Positions 12,132-24,100 are shown, counted from the stretch's first letter. The stretch is DNA of 64,000 bases from Myrmaecium sp. VS I D KN 1 (GCA_019775845.1 JADQAV010000001.1:1-64000), one strand, 5' to 3'. Made by a program: numbers and translations. The notes: generated by a model from the letters alone, not told the origin.

Positions 12132-13385
12132 GTTTGAGAAATGGCAAACTTCCTGAACGTTGGACAGTCTGTAGACGTTATAGGAGAATACGGCTCAGAC
12201 GGTCCCTTCAGACGTCACACAATTGTGAAGCCGCTAAGAAGAGTGAGCTCCGTTCGGTAACCGTGGCAGAGCACGATTGCTGTGGGAACGTCGTTGGAGG
12301 GAAGCTGTTTGCCCGCATGGCTCGAGAGTCAGAGTAAGCTTGGCAGAGAGAAAGAGAGAGAAGACGGGCGAGAGAGGAAGGTGAGAAGGACAAGGAGGCC
12401 GAAGGAGTGAAAAGAGACAACAAAAGGATGCCAGCCGATGGCTGGGGATGAAGGTTCATCGCACGCATCGGGGCTGTCAAGCGGCCCTGGAGCTGGCGGC
12501 TAAGAGAAAGAGAAAGTAGGGCAGACCGGGAGCAGCAGCCGGCTGCGGACAAGGGAAGGGCAAGTGGATGAAGGAATGAGGGAGGATACGAACAATCGGG
12601 GATGAGGGAGGTGTAGCTGAGGCGTGCACTCACACTGTGCTGCTGCTATGACTGGTGAAGAACACCAGGTGTCGCAGAAGATGGGCGGGTGCTGTGGTGG
12701 AGGTTGGGGCCAGACGCGACACCTCAGGTACTTGGGGAGGGCCGAAGCTGGGGGAACGGAGCTGGAACAACCTCACGGAGATGGACCAAATCGGGCTTAG
12801 CGGACTCGCGCTCGGGCGCGCCTCAAGTGGAGCCTGTGAGGTGATCCATGCCGGCCGATACGCCGGCGGAATGTCTGGGGTAGTGCCGGGGGAATCAGGC
12901 ACTCAGGTACGTGGGTACCTGAGTGCTAATCGAGCTCACCTCCAAGTTCGTCAGTGTCATCATCACTTGTACAGAATCTTAGTGTTTCATAGCTCATACA
13001 ACCTCAACCTCAAACACCATCGAGCAGGTATCTTACTATCGTACGGAGCTATCTGGATACTGTATTTATAGACACAACATCTGACCGAGCTCCACCGCAA
13101 TAAATAGATCTAATACCAAACAACACGTCATTCTTTAAAGAGGTGAGTGTGTCACTATATCACAATCAATGCATCTGCTTTCAAGTCCTGCGAACACAAC
13201 TCGAATCTACACATACCTCCGATCGACACCCCTTTCTTCCGTCCGATCCGGTCGCAGCCGCTTCTCACAAAGTGTTTGGCTCGCCAATTGCGAACATCAC
13301 CTTCCCAGTAAAATCGGACTGACAGCCACCTCAAACAGAAACCCAAAGGCACAGCAGGGAAAAAACAACACTTCTTCCACCCATC
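12132..13385. other. Divergent intergenic region between ARS2 and the TSPO gene
   Basis: This 1.25-kb region must hold the promoters of ARS2 (-) and TSPO (+). It contains a perfect inverted repeat (see 12899-12926) and a reverse-complement TCCGTAC heptamer at 13041-13047. The ARS2-proximal part is purine-rich on the plus strand. No gene is recognised. Confidence 0.5.
12899..12926. repeat. Perfect 12-bp inverted repeat with a 4-nt loop
   Basis: The left arm is GCACTCAGGTAC (12899-12910), the loop is GTGG, and the right arm is GTACCTGAGTGC (12915-12926). The arms are exactly complementary. It lies in the divergent promoter region about 460 bp upstream of the TSPO start. Its function is unknown: it could be a cruciform or RNA hairpin, a dimeric protein-binding site, or the relic of a small foldback element. 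Confidence 0.85.
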
Positions 13386-14216
13386 ATGACAACCTACATC
13401 CCCTCCCTGACCCTCCCCAGCGTCCTCTTCGAGAAGCCGGCCGCATCCATCGTCTTCCCCGTGCTGCTCGGGACCGCCATCGGCTACTCAACCAGGCGTA
13501 AGTCCCCGGTCACAACAACAAGAAGAAACACACTTCCCCGCGCAAGGCCACCGGCAACTGACATCCCTCCCAGCCGACCAGACCAAGAAGACCTACCTCG
13601 CGCTCAAGCAACCGCCCGGAAACCCGCCCCCGCAGGCCTTCGGGCCCGTCTGGACGGTCCTGTACGCGACCATGGGCTACGCCGCCTTCCGCGCCTGGCG
13701 CGCCGGCCACGACTCCTTCGACGTCTCCAAGCTGCTGTTGGCCAGGGTCAGTACCTACCTTACCCATCCACCTCTCACCATCCCTAAATAATTCACGGGA
13801 ACCCCCCGTCCTCCTTCCCCAAAGCTGACAAGCATCCCACAACGAAACAGCAAGGCGCCACCCTCTACACCATCCAGCTAGGTCTAAACCTCCTCTGGAT
13901 GCCGCTCTTCTTCGGCCTCGGCCGGCCGATCGAGGCCACCGCCGACCTCGTCGCCCTCACCGGCCTCACCGGCTACCTCGCCTCCATCTGGGGCCAGGTC
14001 GACCCCCTCGCCGGCTACCTCCTCCTGCCCTACCTCGGCTGGCTCGGCTACGCGACCTACCTGAGTGTGAGTGTTTTTCCATCTATCCCACCAACAGCAG
14101 AAAAAAAATCAATCAAGGGCTCCGCGCTGACATTCGACCGAATCACCTCCCAGGCCGGCTGCGGCTACCTCAACAACTGGACCTTCAAGGGCAAGACGCA
14201 TGCGAAGGACGCTTAA
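13386..14216 (+). CDS. TspO/MBR (translocator protein) family membrane protein
   Basis: Predicted 187 aa from four exons: 13386-13497, 13574-13746, 13851-14066 and 14154-14216 (564 nt). TSPO proteins are five-helix membrane proteins of the outer mitochondrial or ER membrane that bind tetrapyrroles and sterols. Visible hallmarks are LALKQPPGNPPPQAFGPVWTVLYATMGYA in short form (PP-x-FGPVWT...LY), then QLGLNLLWMPLFFGLGR, GYLLLPYLGWLGYATYLS and the C-terminal NNWTF-like segment GYLNNWTFKGK. The length matches the family. All three junctions restore family sequence. No functional partner is evident among the neighbours. Confidence 0.93.
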
Positions 14217-14781
14217 GAGATCCCCTTCAGCAACGGCTCGCCCCCGAATGTATTTCCCTCAAGGGGATTGATATGTCCGTATGGTAAGGTATGTACCGAT
14301 GTCTTGCGAGTCATCAGATGTCGGAAAGGTGCAGGCAATATTCGTCCCATGTGCTTTCCTTTTTTTTTTCTTTTGGAGAACGGTGCTTTCAAGTCCGTCA
14401 GAGAATAGACCAAATGCTGGTGGACGATGTCGATGATTATGATTGTAAAGGGCCCTCGGAGAAAGTTACAGGCAATGAAATACTAGTACATGTATCTGTA
14501 TTATTATGCGGTCGCAAGTCTGATCATTGCAAAATCACTGCGATGCTCCTTGGACGTGACGTCACCCATGCATGGCGGCGAATCTATAATGACAGGTTCT
14601 ATCTATGTACACCTTTCCCTGGAACACCGATCCCTGTCGCTGAAGAAGAAAAGACAGAAAAGGAAGAGAGGAAAAGAAACAGCTAATGGACACCCAAATC
14701 TAGGAGCGGTGGAACCGCTTTCGCGTTGCGCCATACTTAAACACGGATATATCGCCACCATACACCCAGGATGCGACGTGA
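14217..14781. other. Convergent intergenic region
   Basis: This is the 3' region between the TSPO gene (+) and the peptide-repeat gene (-). Nothing coding was recognised. Confidence 0.5.
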
Positions 14782-16791
14782 CTACCATGCCCAACTGCCT
14801 CGTCGGACCGCCATGCCAGGACCCGGCGACTGTCCTTCATTCTTCAGATGCGGTTGCTGTCTCGCCCACTCGTGGATGTACGTTCGCAGGGCCTTCCATC
14901 GGTTGCAGGACTCTTCCGTAACCCCATTGCTGACGGAGTCGTCCTCGCCAAGCCGAATGTACCCTCGACTCTCCGCCAGATGGTCGTCCTTGCGAAGCTC
15001 CGAGATCGGCGCTTTGGAGATCTTGCTGAGCTCTTCGTCGAAGTTCCGAGCGATGGACGGGTAACCCAAGGACAAGTAATTGTAGACCTGCGTAACAAAC
15101 GCGTCGTTGAACTCCTCCTCGATCGCCGCTTCGGTGGCCAGCTTTTCATCGATGGTCCTGAAATCATGTGAAGACGATATTTGCGGCGTGCATACCGGTC
15201 TGGTCGGCTGTGCCGGAGTGGGTGGCGGACTCTCGAAAGGATTGCCTGTCTCCTCATTTGGGGTCAGCAACCCGGAGTGTCCTTTGGGAGGTGTGGTGCC
15301 GGTTTTCTTGCAATAGCCTCCCCATAAGCCACCCTCGTTGCTAGGCTTTTTCTGCGGGCTGCGCCATAGAGAAGCGCGGGGAGCTTTCACTTCCGCCGGC
15401 TGAGCGTGCCAAAGTCCGTTCACCCCCTGTGATTTGATTTGCTCGGTGAGATAGCACATGGACTTCTTCTGGGCCGAGGTCGCTTGAGTGACATCGAATC
15501 TTTCAGGCGCCGGGGATTCGCATCGTGGAAATTCAATATCTCCTCCTAGCATTGGCGGCCTGGCATCGTTGCGCATTCGTTCGAGCTCCGCATCCTTCTG
15601 TAGCTTAGCTTGCTGACCGGCGAAAAGTGCAGCGGACGGATCGCCCCAAGGACCAAAAGCTGCCGACTTCATCTTCTCTGCCTCTGCTTTCTTCTCCATC
15701 TCTTTCTGTAATTGTAGCTTTTCGCCATGTTGCTGCATGGACTTGAGATCCCAGTCGATGGTTGTGAACGACTGATCGTCCCGCGAAAACCGGCTTGGAC
15801 GCTCATGTGGCAATAAGATTTGCGAGAAGGGAGAGTCAGGGTTGGATGGCTCTGAACTTTCCTCTTCAGCGTCTATAAAATGATCCACAGGTTCGTGGAA
15901 CTCATTGTTGGGGAAAGCTGCCATGGCTGTCTCACGCAGCTGTTTTTCGGCTGCTTTCGCAGCAAGCTCCAGGAGGTAGCCTTTGACTCTCTCGTCGACA
16001 CTCTCCCGCATTCTGGTGGCGTGCTTGTACGGATAGGCGCGATCAGCCGAAGATAGCGAGGTGGTTGGTGAAGCAGGATTGGATTCTTCCGACTGTGACG
16101 ACTCGATAGGATCCAGATCAGGGACCCTGAATGAATGGGAACGGTTACTGCCACGGGAATTCGAGCGCTGCATTCCGGGGGATTCAGACCGTCTCAGGTC
16201 ATTGACCATCGGAATATTCCTAGAGCTCAACATAGATCCATCTTGGATGGGTTGCAACCCCGGCCGTATCGACTTTGGGTTAGCTGGTAGCGCGTCCGTG
16301 GCATCATGCGGCCGGAGGACGGGCTCGCTGTCTCCTGCTCTTCTTGATCGCTGGGCCGTCTCAAGCAACTGGGGAGCAAACTTCCTGCGCGGGCGTGCGC
16401 TGCTCGAGCCTGACTGCTCCCCTTCTAACGCCGACGGATCATCCTCGTTTATGCTGTCTTTTCGCCTACTTCTCTTCGTCGTTTCTATTGGCTCAGGCTT
16501 GAACCTCCTACGCACCTTCCCGCTGCCGTCTGTTGGCTGCTGTTCTCGACTGCTGCTAACTGTTATCTCTATGGGTTGAGGGGCAAACTTTCGCGTGCTT
16601 CTCGTTGACGTCTCCACAGGCTCGGGTGCAAATCTACGGGAACTCTTGGTCGTTTCTATGGGTTCGGGGGCGAATTTTCGGGAGCTTCGTGTGGAAGTCT
16701 CAACTGGCTCTGGTGCGAGTCTTTTACTCGACCTTGTACTTGTCTCGATTGGCTCCGGCTTGAATCTCTTTGCCGGCGTTGGCTCAGACAT
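14782..16791 (-). CDS. Uncharacterised fungal protein with FAPEPIETT-type peptide repeats
   Basis: Intronless, 669 aa, function unknown. The first 150 or so residues hold about seven imperfect copies of a 13-15-residue unit around [RK]-[FL]-[AK]-P-[EQ]-P-[IV]-E-T, each followed by a Ser/Thr/Arg-rich spacer (for example RRFAPEPVETSTRS). A long Ser-rich disordered region follows, then a Lys/Glu-rich helical stretch near residues 350-420 and the motif KKSMCYLTEQI. The C-terminal helical domain of about 110 residues contains FVTQVYNYLSLGYPSIARNF and LRTYIHEWAR. The organisation suggests a scaffold whose short repeats are docking or phosphorylation sites for one partner. That is inference from composition only. 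No catalytic motif or membrane segment is seen. Confidence 0.85.
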   Translation of the reverse strand: MSEPTPAKRFKPEPIETSTRSSKRLAPEPVETSTRSSRKFAPEPIETTKSSRRFAPEPVETSTRSTRKFAPQPIEITVSSSREQQPTDGSGKVRRRFKPEPIETTKRSRRKDSINEDDPSALEGEQSGSSSARPRRKFAPQLLETAQRSRRAGDSEPVLRPHDATDALPANPKSIRPGLQPIQDGSMLSSRNIPMVNDLRRSESPGMQRSNSRGSNRSHSFRVPDLDPIESSQSEESNPASPTTSLSSADRAYPYKHATRMRESVDERVKGYLLELAAKAAEKQLRETAMAAFPNNEFHEPVDHFIDAEEESSEPSNPDSPFSQILLPHERPSRFSRDDQSFTTIDWDLKSMQQHGEKLQLQKEMEKKAEAEKMKSAAFGPWGDPSAALFAGQQAKLQKDAELERMRNDARPPMLGGDIEFPRCESPAPERFDVTQATSAQKKSMCYLTEQIKSQGVNGLWHAQPAEVKAPRASLWRSPQKKPSNEGGLWGGYCKKTGTTPPKGHSGLLTPNEETGNPFESPPPTPAQPTRPVCTPQISSSHDFRTIDEKLATEAAIEEEFNDAFVTQVYNYLSLGYPSIARNFDEELSKISKAPISELRKDDHLAESRGYIRLGEDDSVSNGVTEESCNRWKALRTYIHEWARQQPHLKNEGQSPGPGMAVRRGSWAW

Positions 16792-19700
16792 ATTCGCGGC
16801 TTATTGTTGGGGTTTACAGCGAAGCACACCGCATTCACAGTATGACTTTCCGAGGGAGATTCCACTGTATCACCCTCGGTGAGAGTGTACGGATGCGTGT
16901 GTTCCGCGGTAGATGTCTCCGCCCCTTGTGGCCTTGGTACACACGCTCCCTTGTATATGTTCTGGGATGGAAAGTATACTGCAGACCCGGGAGTTTTCGG
17001 AACGTCGCAGCCGTGGTCTCGACACCCTGCACCTTTTAAACCACCCACTTTCTTTATGCGATATATTTGCCAATGTGACAGGTAATATTCGGTCGAATGG
17101 AATACAGTTGAGCTGTGCCTATGCAGGACGGTTGGGTTCTGCTGTGGATATATCACTGGGCGTCCAGTTAGAGGTTATCCTTGGTTGATCTAATGCCATT
17201 GCAGTTTACAGACGGCGTGGAGACCTTTGCAAAGGTGCACCGCAATTGGGGGAATTCAAACACACCTGAGCAACAGAAGGGAGATGGGCTACCTAGCCGA
17301 GGTGAGGTGACGGGAGAGAAGGACGATAGATATAACCGTCGAAAGGTTCAAGGAGCGTGCCGGGCCTGGCTGGGACGCTGACGTAAATCCAGCGACTGGA
17401 ATCACCGCGGAGACGAAGCGGATCAGCGGGAAGGGCGGGTTTGTATCTCCACACTTCAGGAGATACCGACGGAGCGAAACAGTGGAGGGATGGGATAGTT
17501 CGGCGGAGGGATAGGGGAGAGGGAAGAGGGAGAGGAGAAGCAGAGAGCAGGGAGGGTCGGGTTAGAGAGGGAAGGAGAGTGACAGGATCGAAGAAGCAGA
17601 AGAATACAATGGTAGTACTGAACAGCGGAGGACGATAAGGGCAGGAGGAATGATGCGTGCGTAGCGTGCAGAGTGCGGTGGCCAGAGGGGCAAGCCACAG
17701 TCCAGGACGTGGGATCGGGTCGGTCAGCCCAGTTTAAAATCGGTCGAGAGGCCAATCCGATCACGGATTCACACCGTCTGGTGCGGTTTGGGGTTACCCG
17801 GGGCTGCTTGGTGCTTCCCGCCGTCCGCTCTCTGCCGTGCGCCGTCGCAAATGGCGGGGGAATGGATCGAGCAAGCGACGCGGCGACGAGGAGAGAGAGG
17901 CGGAGGCACCACAGGGGGCGGGAGGGGAGCCGGTAGGGGGGCGTCCAGAACAAAGACGGCCGGGCGATCATAGCGCTTGCGACTCCAGCTTCTGCCATCA
18001 AACGGTCTACAGACGGGCATACATGAATATGGATACCACCAATTCACACTTTCTTCCACCTCACTGTAATCGAGCGGCCATCCTCCCGGGGAGTGCTACA
18101 GAGCGAAAGCCCTTTCACCCCAGCGAACGCATACCCAGCGACACGGAACTGATCCAATTAACTGACTGTCTGAGGTAGGTGGTAACTATAAAGGACCTTA
18201 AGTCTCCCATCCCCGCGCGCCCGCAAGCCGTGCCATTTCACGCGTGCGAACATTGAGAACAAGCCCTTGAATTGTAAACGGATTTCACCAATACAAATGT
18301 ACATCTCCGACAGATGTGCGAAGTATTTACGTCCACCTGATGCCGAAAAATGCACCATCAATTGAGGAAATTCCATGTTGCCCGGCAAGCGACGGGGACC
18401 CCCAGGAATGACGGCACAGCCACTGCCACTGCAGCAGCTCACAGATGCCACGCGCGTTGGGCTCTTCACTCCTGCGCCCTCCCCCACATGCAAAATACCA
18501 ACGGTGTTTCTCTGTTTCTGATTCACCCCAGTTACCCTAGGGTGCAACCGGATCGGAAGGGCAACCGGCAAGGCTGTTCTCCAGAGAGCAGACTCTTTAT
18601 CATTCGACGCAACTCAAGTCTACCATATACATGCCTGAACAGTGTTATAGGTACATACTCATACCTACTGTACTGTTCTTACCGTACCTCGCTCATCCCA
18701 CCGGCCGACTGCTTCCGATGCGGGTGGGCATCCATCCACCTCTTCCCCGCAGACGCAGCGCATCTTCTAGCGACATCCACGACCACACCTTCCACCACCA
18801 ACCCAATATTCCCGCATTCTGCCGGCCCAGGCGTCGTTAGCCAGTACTGTGCGAATAACTCACGCGGACAGCAAACCTTCCGCGAGAAGAGCTCGAAACT
18901 TGATGGATCAGGGGTTGCGTGCTCCTGATTCAGGAACGAGGCACAAAAACAACAACCGGTGGGTTAATTATTAACCTTCGGCTTCGACCATCGATCGCCG
19001 CGCCTAGCCGATGGCACCGATCTACCTGTTCCCATGGCGCTCACGATGCCTTCGGCACTAATTGCTATTTTTATTTTGAGCACTGCAGACAAAAGAAAGG
19101 GGTTTGAGGTCTCGTGCCCTCGAACAGGAGGACTCAAATTCGAAAGCGCAGCGTCCTCGCGACGCCATGTTAGCCATGGCGCCGAAATGCCACCTCCTTT
19201 CTGTATGTTCGCTCGCCGAAGCCCCTGAGTCGTTCTTCATCCTCTCACGCGTACCGCTATCGACAATGCACAGATATGTTTATATACTTTGTGAGTCTGC
19301 ACTTCCACCTGGTCACCTTCGCGATGTACACCTACCCAGGACGCGGGACCGGCAGCAACTAGAGCCACTACTTTCACGAAGAAGGATGCGCGGCCTCATC
19401 ACAAGCATCATCTTGTAAAACTCAAGATCCGAAGAATTCAGGACAAGCTGTGCCATCCACAGACCCAATCATAGTCTATCCATGACACTGCAACCAATCC
19501 TCGAGTTGAGACTATAGTAGGTCCGCAAGGAGACCTCTAGACTTCTTGCTATATATACATTCTCCTGCTCCGCCATTCCGCAGTAGATACCCACTTCAGT
19601 GATTTACATAGGTACCCAACCCGGAGATCACGGAGAGCAAAAGCTCATACGATTTCCCACGCAACTTTCATCCCGCGACATCTCATTACCATGTTCAAGG

Positions 19701-20654
19701 TCATTGATGCTCCGAGAGATGATGAGTGACGCTGACTGAGACTGATTCGGAGCAATGTCGGGGATTGTTTGGCGTGCCTTCTTCCTTTTCTATCAAGTCA
19801 CCCCTGCGGGAGAAAACGATTAGACATGGCACCCTTTGATTCGAAGGTAGATCGGGGGTACCAGCAAGGCTGTCATGGCTTTCTCTCTGATACTGTAATA
19901 GTGTTGGCGACCGTGAGAATACCACGAGCTTACTATAGAGTACTTCTCCTTCTCCTGTGCCCTGAGACTTCGGAAGTAGTCAGCTATACCACATCAGCGT
20001 CTCTTCCTTCACAGCTTTTTAGGCGAAAGCACCGCAGGTGTGCATAGATTGTATATCAGCCTTGTCCTCGCTAGCCCCTGGACCCTGAACTCACATCAAC
20101 CATTGTGAATCTTGAGCATTGAGCAGCATTACATTCTTGCAGACACGCCTAGAACACCAGCACTGCTTATGGATGTTTCTCAGGCATCCGATACCGTCTG
20201 AGCCTATCTCACAATATGACAGAAATTATCACGATGTCTGGAGCTTTGTTGCACGTCTCTCTTGTCCGGTCGCCAAGGCTTTCATCACATGTCACGGCTC
20301 TCCCCCACGACGCGCTAAGCCCAAAGCGAGCGTTCCAGCTCGCGGGTCGGTGATGCAACCTCCCGCGCATGTGCCGAGGCCCTTTACAGCAAATGCATTC
20401 ACGACCTCCCTCGAGCGCGCAGCAGCGACAACAATAAACTTACAACAAGCAACCCATGTGAAGCTTCTCCTTCACCGTCTTAGGCCTCTCTTTACTCTCC
20501 CCTCCTCCATCCTCCTAACCGCCTACCTCCCTGTTCCCGCCTGACCGTTCCGTCGACCTCCCCTTGCTCCGATCTCTCCGAACGTAAGCCGAGGGCTGCT
20601 GGGGAGACGTCAGTTGCGCCTCCGCCGCAAAGATAACCGCGCGACGCCGCAGGC
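16792..20654. other. 3.9-kb gene-poor divergent intergenic region
   Basis: This lies between the peptide-repeat gene (-) and PXMP4 (+). Short open frames occur on both strands (longest 192 codons), but they have no protein-like sequence and no splice-consistent continuation. I see no repeats, tRNA or transposon features. It probably contains promoters, and perhaps an unannotated non-coding transcript or a poorly conserved gene. Confidence 0.45.
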
Positions 20655-21756
20655 ATGGATTGGTTGCCGATACAGAGGATCCTGGAGAAGCTCCCTATGA
20701 AGGAGATAGAGGTTACCATCCGCCCTGCTGTCAGGCCGTCAAACGGAGGAACCGCGAGCAGCTGACTCGACTGCTCACAGGCCTCTGTGGAAAAGATAGA
20801 GAAGATCATCTTGGACCCGAAATACCATGAGCTCCTCACATTGGTGAAAGGCATCCGGAACGGCGCGGTCTACGGCTCGAAGGTGCGATTTCCGCATGCC
20901 CTGGTGTGAGTTCGCTACCAACTACTCCCCCCGTTCGCGGGCCGCCCCTTCACGGCATCTTGAGATATCCGCTAACCTGGGGGGGACGTCCCTGTGCAGG
21001 ATGATATTCCTCTTTCGCAGCGGAACGTACGTGAATTTTCCCTCTGCTTCTTCCCATCCTCTCCTCTGCCCCGCCCCAAACATGAAAGAGAGAATGTCCG
21101 GGTGAATTGACAACAAATGCGCCCACGCTCCGCGCGCTCCACAGCTTCCGACAAAAGCTCTCGCTCGTCCTCAAAGCAACCCGGGCCCACGCCCGCAACC
21201 TCGCCCTCTTCGCCCTCGTCTACAAGGGCAGCATGCTCGCCCTCCGGCACGCCTCCCCGACGGGCAAGGAGCGGCACTGGGACAGCTTCTTCGCCGGCCT
21301 GCTCGGCGGCTACACCGTCTTCGGCCGGAGCGACTCGAGCATCAGCCAGCAGATCGTCATCTACGTCTTCGCCCGCGTCGTCCTCGCCGTCGCCAAGCTG
21401 CTCGTCCAGCCCCCCGGCGAGGGCCGGATCCACGGCGGCGGCGGCGGTTGGGGCCTCATCCGCGACCCCGGCCTCCGCGCCGCCGTCTCCCACCACGCCT
21501 GGCCCGTCTTCGCCAGCCTCAGCTGGGCCGCCGTCATGTACGTCTTCCGCTGGCATCCGGAGACCGTCCAGCCCAGTCTGCGGAGCAGCATGTACTACAT
21601 GTGAGTTTCTCGTATCCCCAACCCCTCCGAATTCTCTGTTCTGTCCGCATGATCTGACTCGAATTTCCCCTCTTTCCTTGTTTCCTCCGGTAAAATAGAT
21701 ACGTGAACTCGGACCATTGGGATTCCCTGCGGAACTTCCTCATCCATAACAAATGA
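20655..21756 (+). CDS. PXMP4: Peroxisomal membrane protein PXMP4/PMP24 (Tim17 superfamily)
   Basis: Predicted 240 aa from five exons: 20655-20711, 20781-20905, 21000-21026, 21145-21600 and 21699-21756 (723 nt). The protein follows human PXMP4 almost block by block: VKGIRNGAVYGSKVRFPHALVM, FLFRSG, RQKLSLVLKATRAHARNLA, VYKG, FFAGLLGGYTVFG, ISQQIVIY..R and the C-terminal LQPSLxSSMxY-like stretch PSLRSSMYYIYVNSDHW. It is an integral peroxisomal membrane protein of the Tim17/22/23/PMP24 group; its molecular role is poorly known. The 27-nt third exon is supported by the intact RNGAVYG...FLFRSG alignment. The first donor (GTTACC) is weak, so the first 19 residues are the least certain part. A Gly-rich insertion (GGGGG) precedes the last conserved region. 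Confidence 0.92.
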
Positions 21757-22402
21757 CCTCCGTCTGAGATCCTACTCCTTTCAATTCCTCCTTTTTTGGA
21801 TATTCACTTCCATTGTGTATTAAAAAAATGTCTTGGTTCATTCGATCTTGTTTACGGAGTTTCTCTCAGGGGTTGTTGGATCTTCATCTCAGAAATGTTT
21901 TCTCTTTCTTATTCTCTTTCACGATACCATTTCTCCTTGTCATTTTGGACACATATACAGGATATCTAGGTCTTTAAATATGACAAATACTGTTTCCATT
22001 TTTCCCAGTCGCTTTCTACCTTTTTCTCTCTCCCTACAATCGTCAAAGCGATCCCCTAAAAAGGAGAAGAAATAAGGCAGCGATGCGGATCCGCACAAGC
22101 TTGCTTTTTGTGAGACCGGAGAAATATCTAGATCCATGGAAAATTGGGAAAGCCGAAAACGAAAGAAAAGAAGGAAACGCTGTGCGCTGAAGAAACAACC
22201 ACCACCTCCCCCAACTAAAAGACAAGGCTTCAAGTGATATCATAAATCGGCCGGAAAGAACAAGAAGAAGAACACTAAGACCGAACAGATCCGAGAAGTA
22301 ATAAAAGATGAAAGGGGGACATCCCGTCTCCAATCAGAGGAGAGAAATTCATTCAGAGACCTCCCCCCTTCCCTCTTCCTTCCCCCACTCTCCAACCACA
22401 TC
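21757..22402. other. Convergent intergenic region
   Basis: This T-rich 3' region lies between PXMP4 (+) and ORT1 (-). No gene was recognised. Confidence 0.5.
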
Positions 22403-23503
22403 TCAACCAAACGTCTTGCGCAACTGTTCATAAATCGTGAAGATGAAAGCAGAGCTAGGCACGGACCGACCGACAGTGATGCCACAGCCACGGTAGAGGC
22501 CCTTCAATCCGTGTTCACGCCAAATAGCCCGACCAACGCTGCCGAAGGTATGGCGGACCCCGACGGCGGTCACGTCCATAGTCTGCATGCGCGACTTGAT
22601 CGTGTCGGCCGGGTAGAAGAGGAAGTTGTAGGACATGCCTGCGGCCGCGCCGGCCGCCATCTGCTGCCACACCGCCAGCTCGTCGCTCTCGGCCGTGGTT
22701 GGCCCGCCGTCTGTGGCCGCCGCCGTCTTCTGGGCGTTCCGATGCCGCAGCCGGCGGAAGAAGAGGCTGGTGCCTTCGTAGCCGCCGAACCAGGCGGCCG
22801 AGCCGCCCGTCTCGCGGATGAGGGTGCCCAGCTGGCCGTGCCAGAAGCCGCGGATGCCTTGGTGGCGATAGATGGACGCCATGATGGACAGGATGCCGGG
22901 GGCGCGGAGGCCGGAGCCCGCCGTCGCCTGGACGGGAACTTGCATCTTGCATTTCACGAGCTCGATCGGGGTGAGGAGAAGAGAGGTGAAGGCTCCCGAT
23001 CCGGCGCCGCAGAAGATGAGCGCGGACAGCGGGAGCGGCTGGGTGGCCGGGTATATGCTCGATTGCAGGGCGTCTTGGGCGATACGATACTGTGGCCGCG
23101 GAGGTTAGCGGAGGGTTCACCGCGTAAACGCAACGGATCGGAGCGATGGAGCGGATCTACGTACGCTGAAGAATAGGCTGCTCGTCTCAACGGCGGCGCC
23201 GAACAAGGGCGCGCTTATGCCCCGGTACAGGCCGAGGAACCCATCCTTCCGCAGGGACTGCTTGAAGCAGTCGAGGGGTCCCTCGTAGATCAGCGGACGC
23301 CCCTCCGGCTGCGACTGCAGCCGCACCTTGATCGTGTCGAAGGGGTACTCGACGAACTTGCCCGCGATGCCGGCGATCGAGCCGAAGGCGATGTCTTTCA
23401 GGGCCTCCTTCCCCTGGCCCTGGAGTTTTTCTTTGGCGCCCTCCGCGAGCGCGGTCGGCTCTCCACCCATGATCAGCGGCACGGTTTCCTTGGAGAGGTC
23501 CAT
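22403..23503 (-). CDS. ORT1: Mitochondrial ornithine carrier (ORT1/ARG11; Neurospora ARG-13)
   Basis: Predicted 341 aa from two exons, 23503-23165 and 23089-22403 (1026 nt). It has the three-repeat mitochondrial carrier fold with signature motifs PFDTIK (residue 54), PIELVK and PADTIK, each at the end of an odd-numbered helix. Homologous carriers exchange ornithine made in the matrix for cytosolic substrates, feeding the urea-cycle step of arginine synthesis. The stretches [15 protein letters not shown] and [13 protein letters not shown] match the ornithine-carrier subgroup rather than the carnitine carriers, which are close relatives. The splice junction FFS/YRIAQ keeps the frame. The gene is divergent from CGR1, 597 bp apart. 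Confidence 0.9.
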
Positions 23504-24100
23504 CGGTATCTAGCAGCAGCCTGGGCGGTACGAGGAAAGGAGAAAGATCGGCTTGACCGTTGGGATTTTCAGCGAGGAGGGGGCGACGGGCGATATTATC
23601 GAGGGAGCATGGCGGGCGGCTGAAGAAGAGTCAGTGGGGCCATCCCGGTCGACGCGGAGGGAATGTGATTGCAAAATGTGGGTATCGTGCTGGGGGGCAA
23701 TGTCGCCGGTGCGTACCTACTAGAGTGCTTGGGGTGAATTGGCGGCGTGGCCTTGCAGAGGTGAACAGACAACGACAGTGACGGTGACGACGACGATGAT
23801 ATTTTTCAGGTACCGATGTCCGACCCATGTCATCGACGAGATCCGTCGGCGTTCCTGCGCTGCTCGTGGGCGAAGAATCTTATCTGATCCTTTCCGACCA
23901 GTCCGGGCAGCTGCTGGTGGGAAGCCGCGCCAGTCCCCCGGTGCCGTCTCCTCCTCAGGCATCCAGGCCCCGCCAGGACCACCCGGACCCCAAAACTTTC
24001 TTGCGCCTCTGCCCCATCCGCCTATCTCTATCTGCCATCCACCGCTCCAGATTTCCCGCCCTTTCACATACCCGCAATCACCTCTTCATATCCCCAAACG
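23504..24100. promoter_or_regulatory. Divergent promoter region of ORT1 and CGR1
   Basis: The 597 bp between two divergent start codons must contain both promoters. The CGR1-proximal half is C/T-rich. No defined factor site is claimed. Confidence 0.55.

Noticed and set aside
17456-18928. Frames of 181 (minus) and 192 (plus) codons
   Set aside because: Amino-acid composition follows the base composition. There are no motifs, no conserved-looking segments and no splice-compatible partners.
21117-21698. 193-codon Ser/Arg/Pro-rich frame inside PXMP4
   Set aside because: It is a shadow of the PXMP4 exon in another frame.
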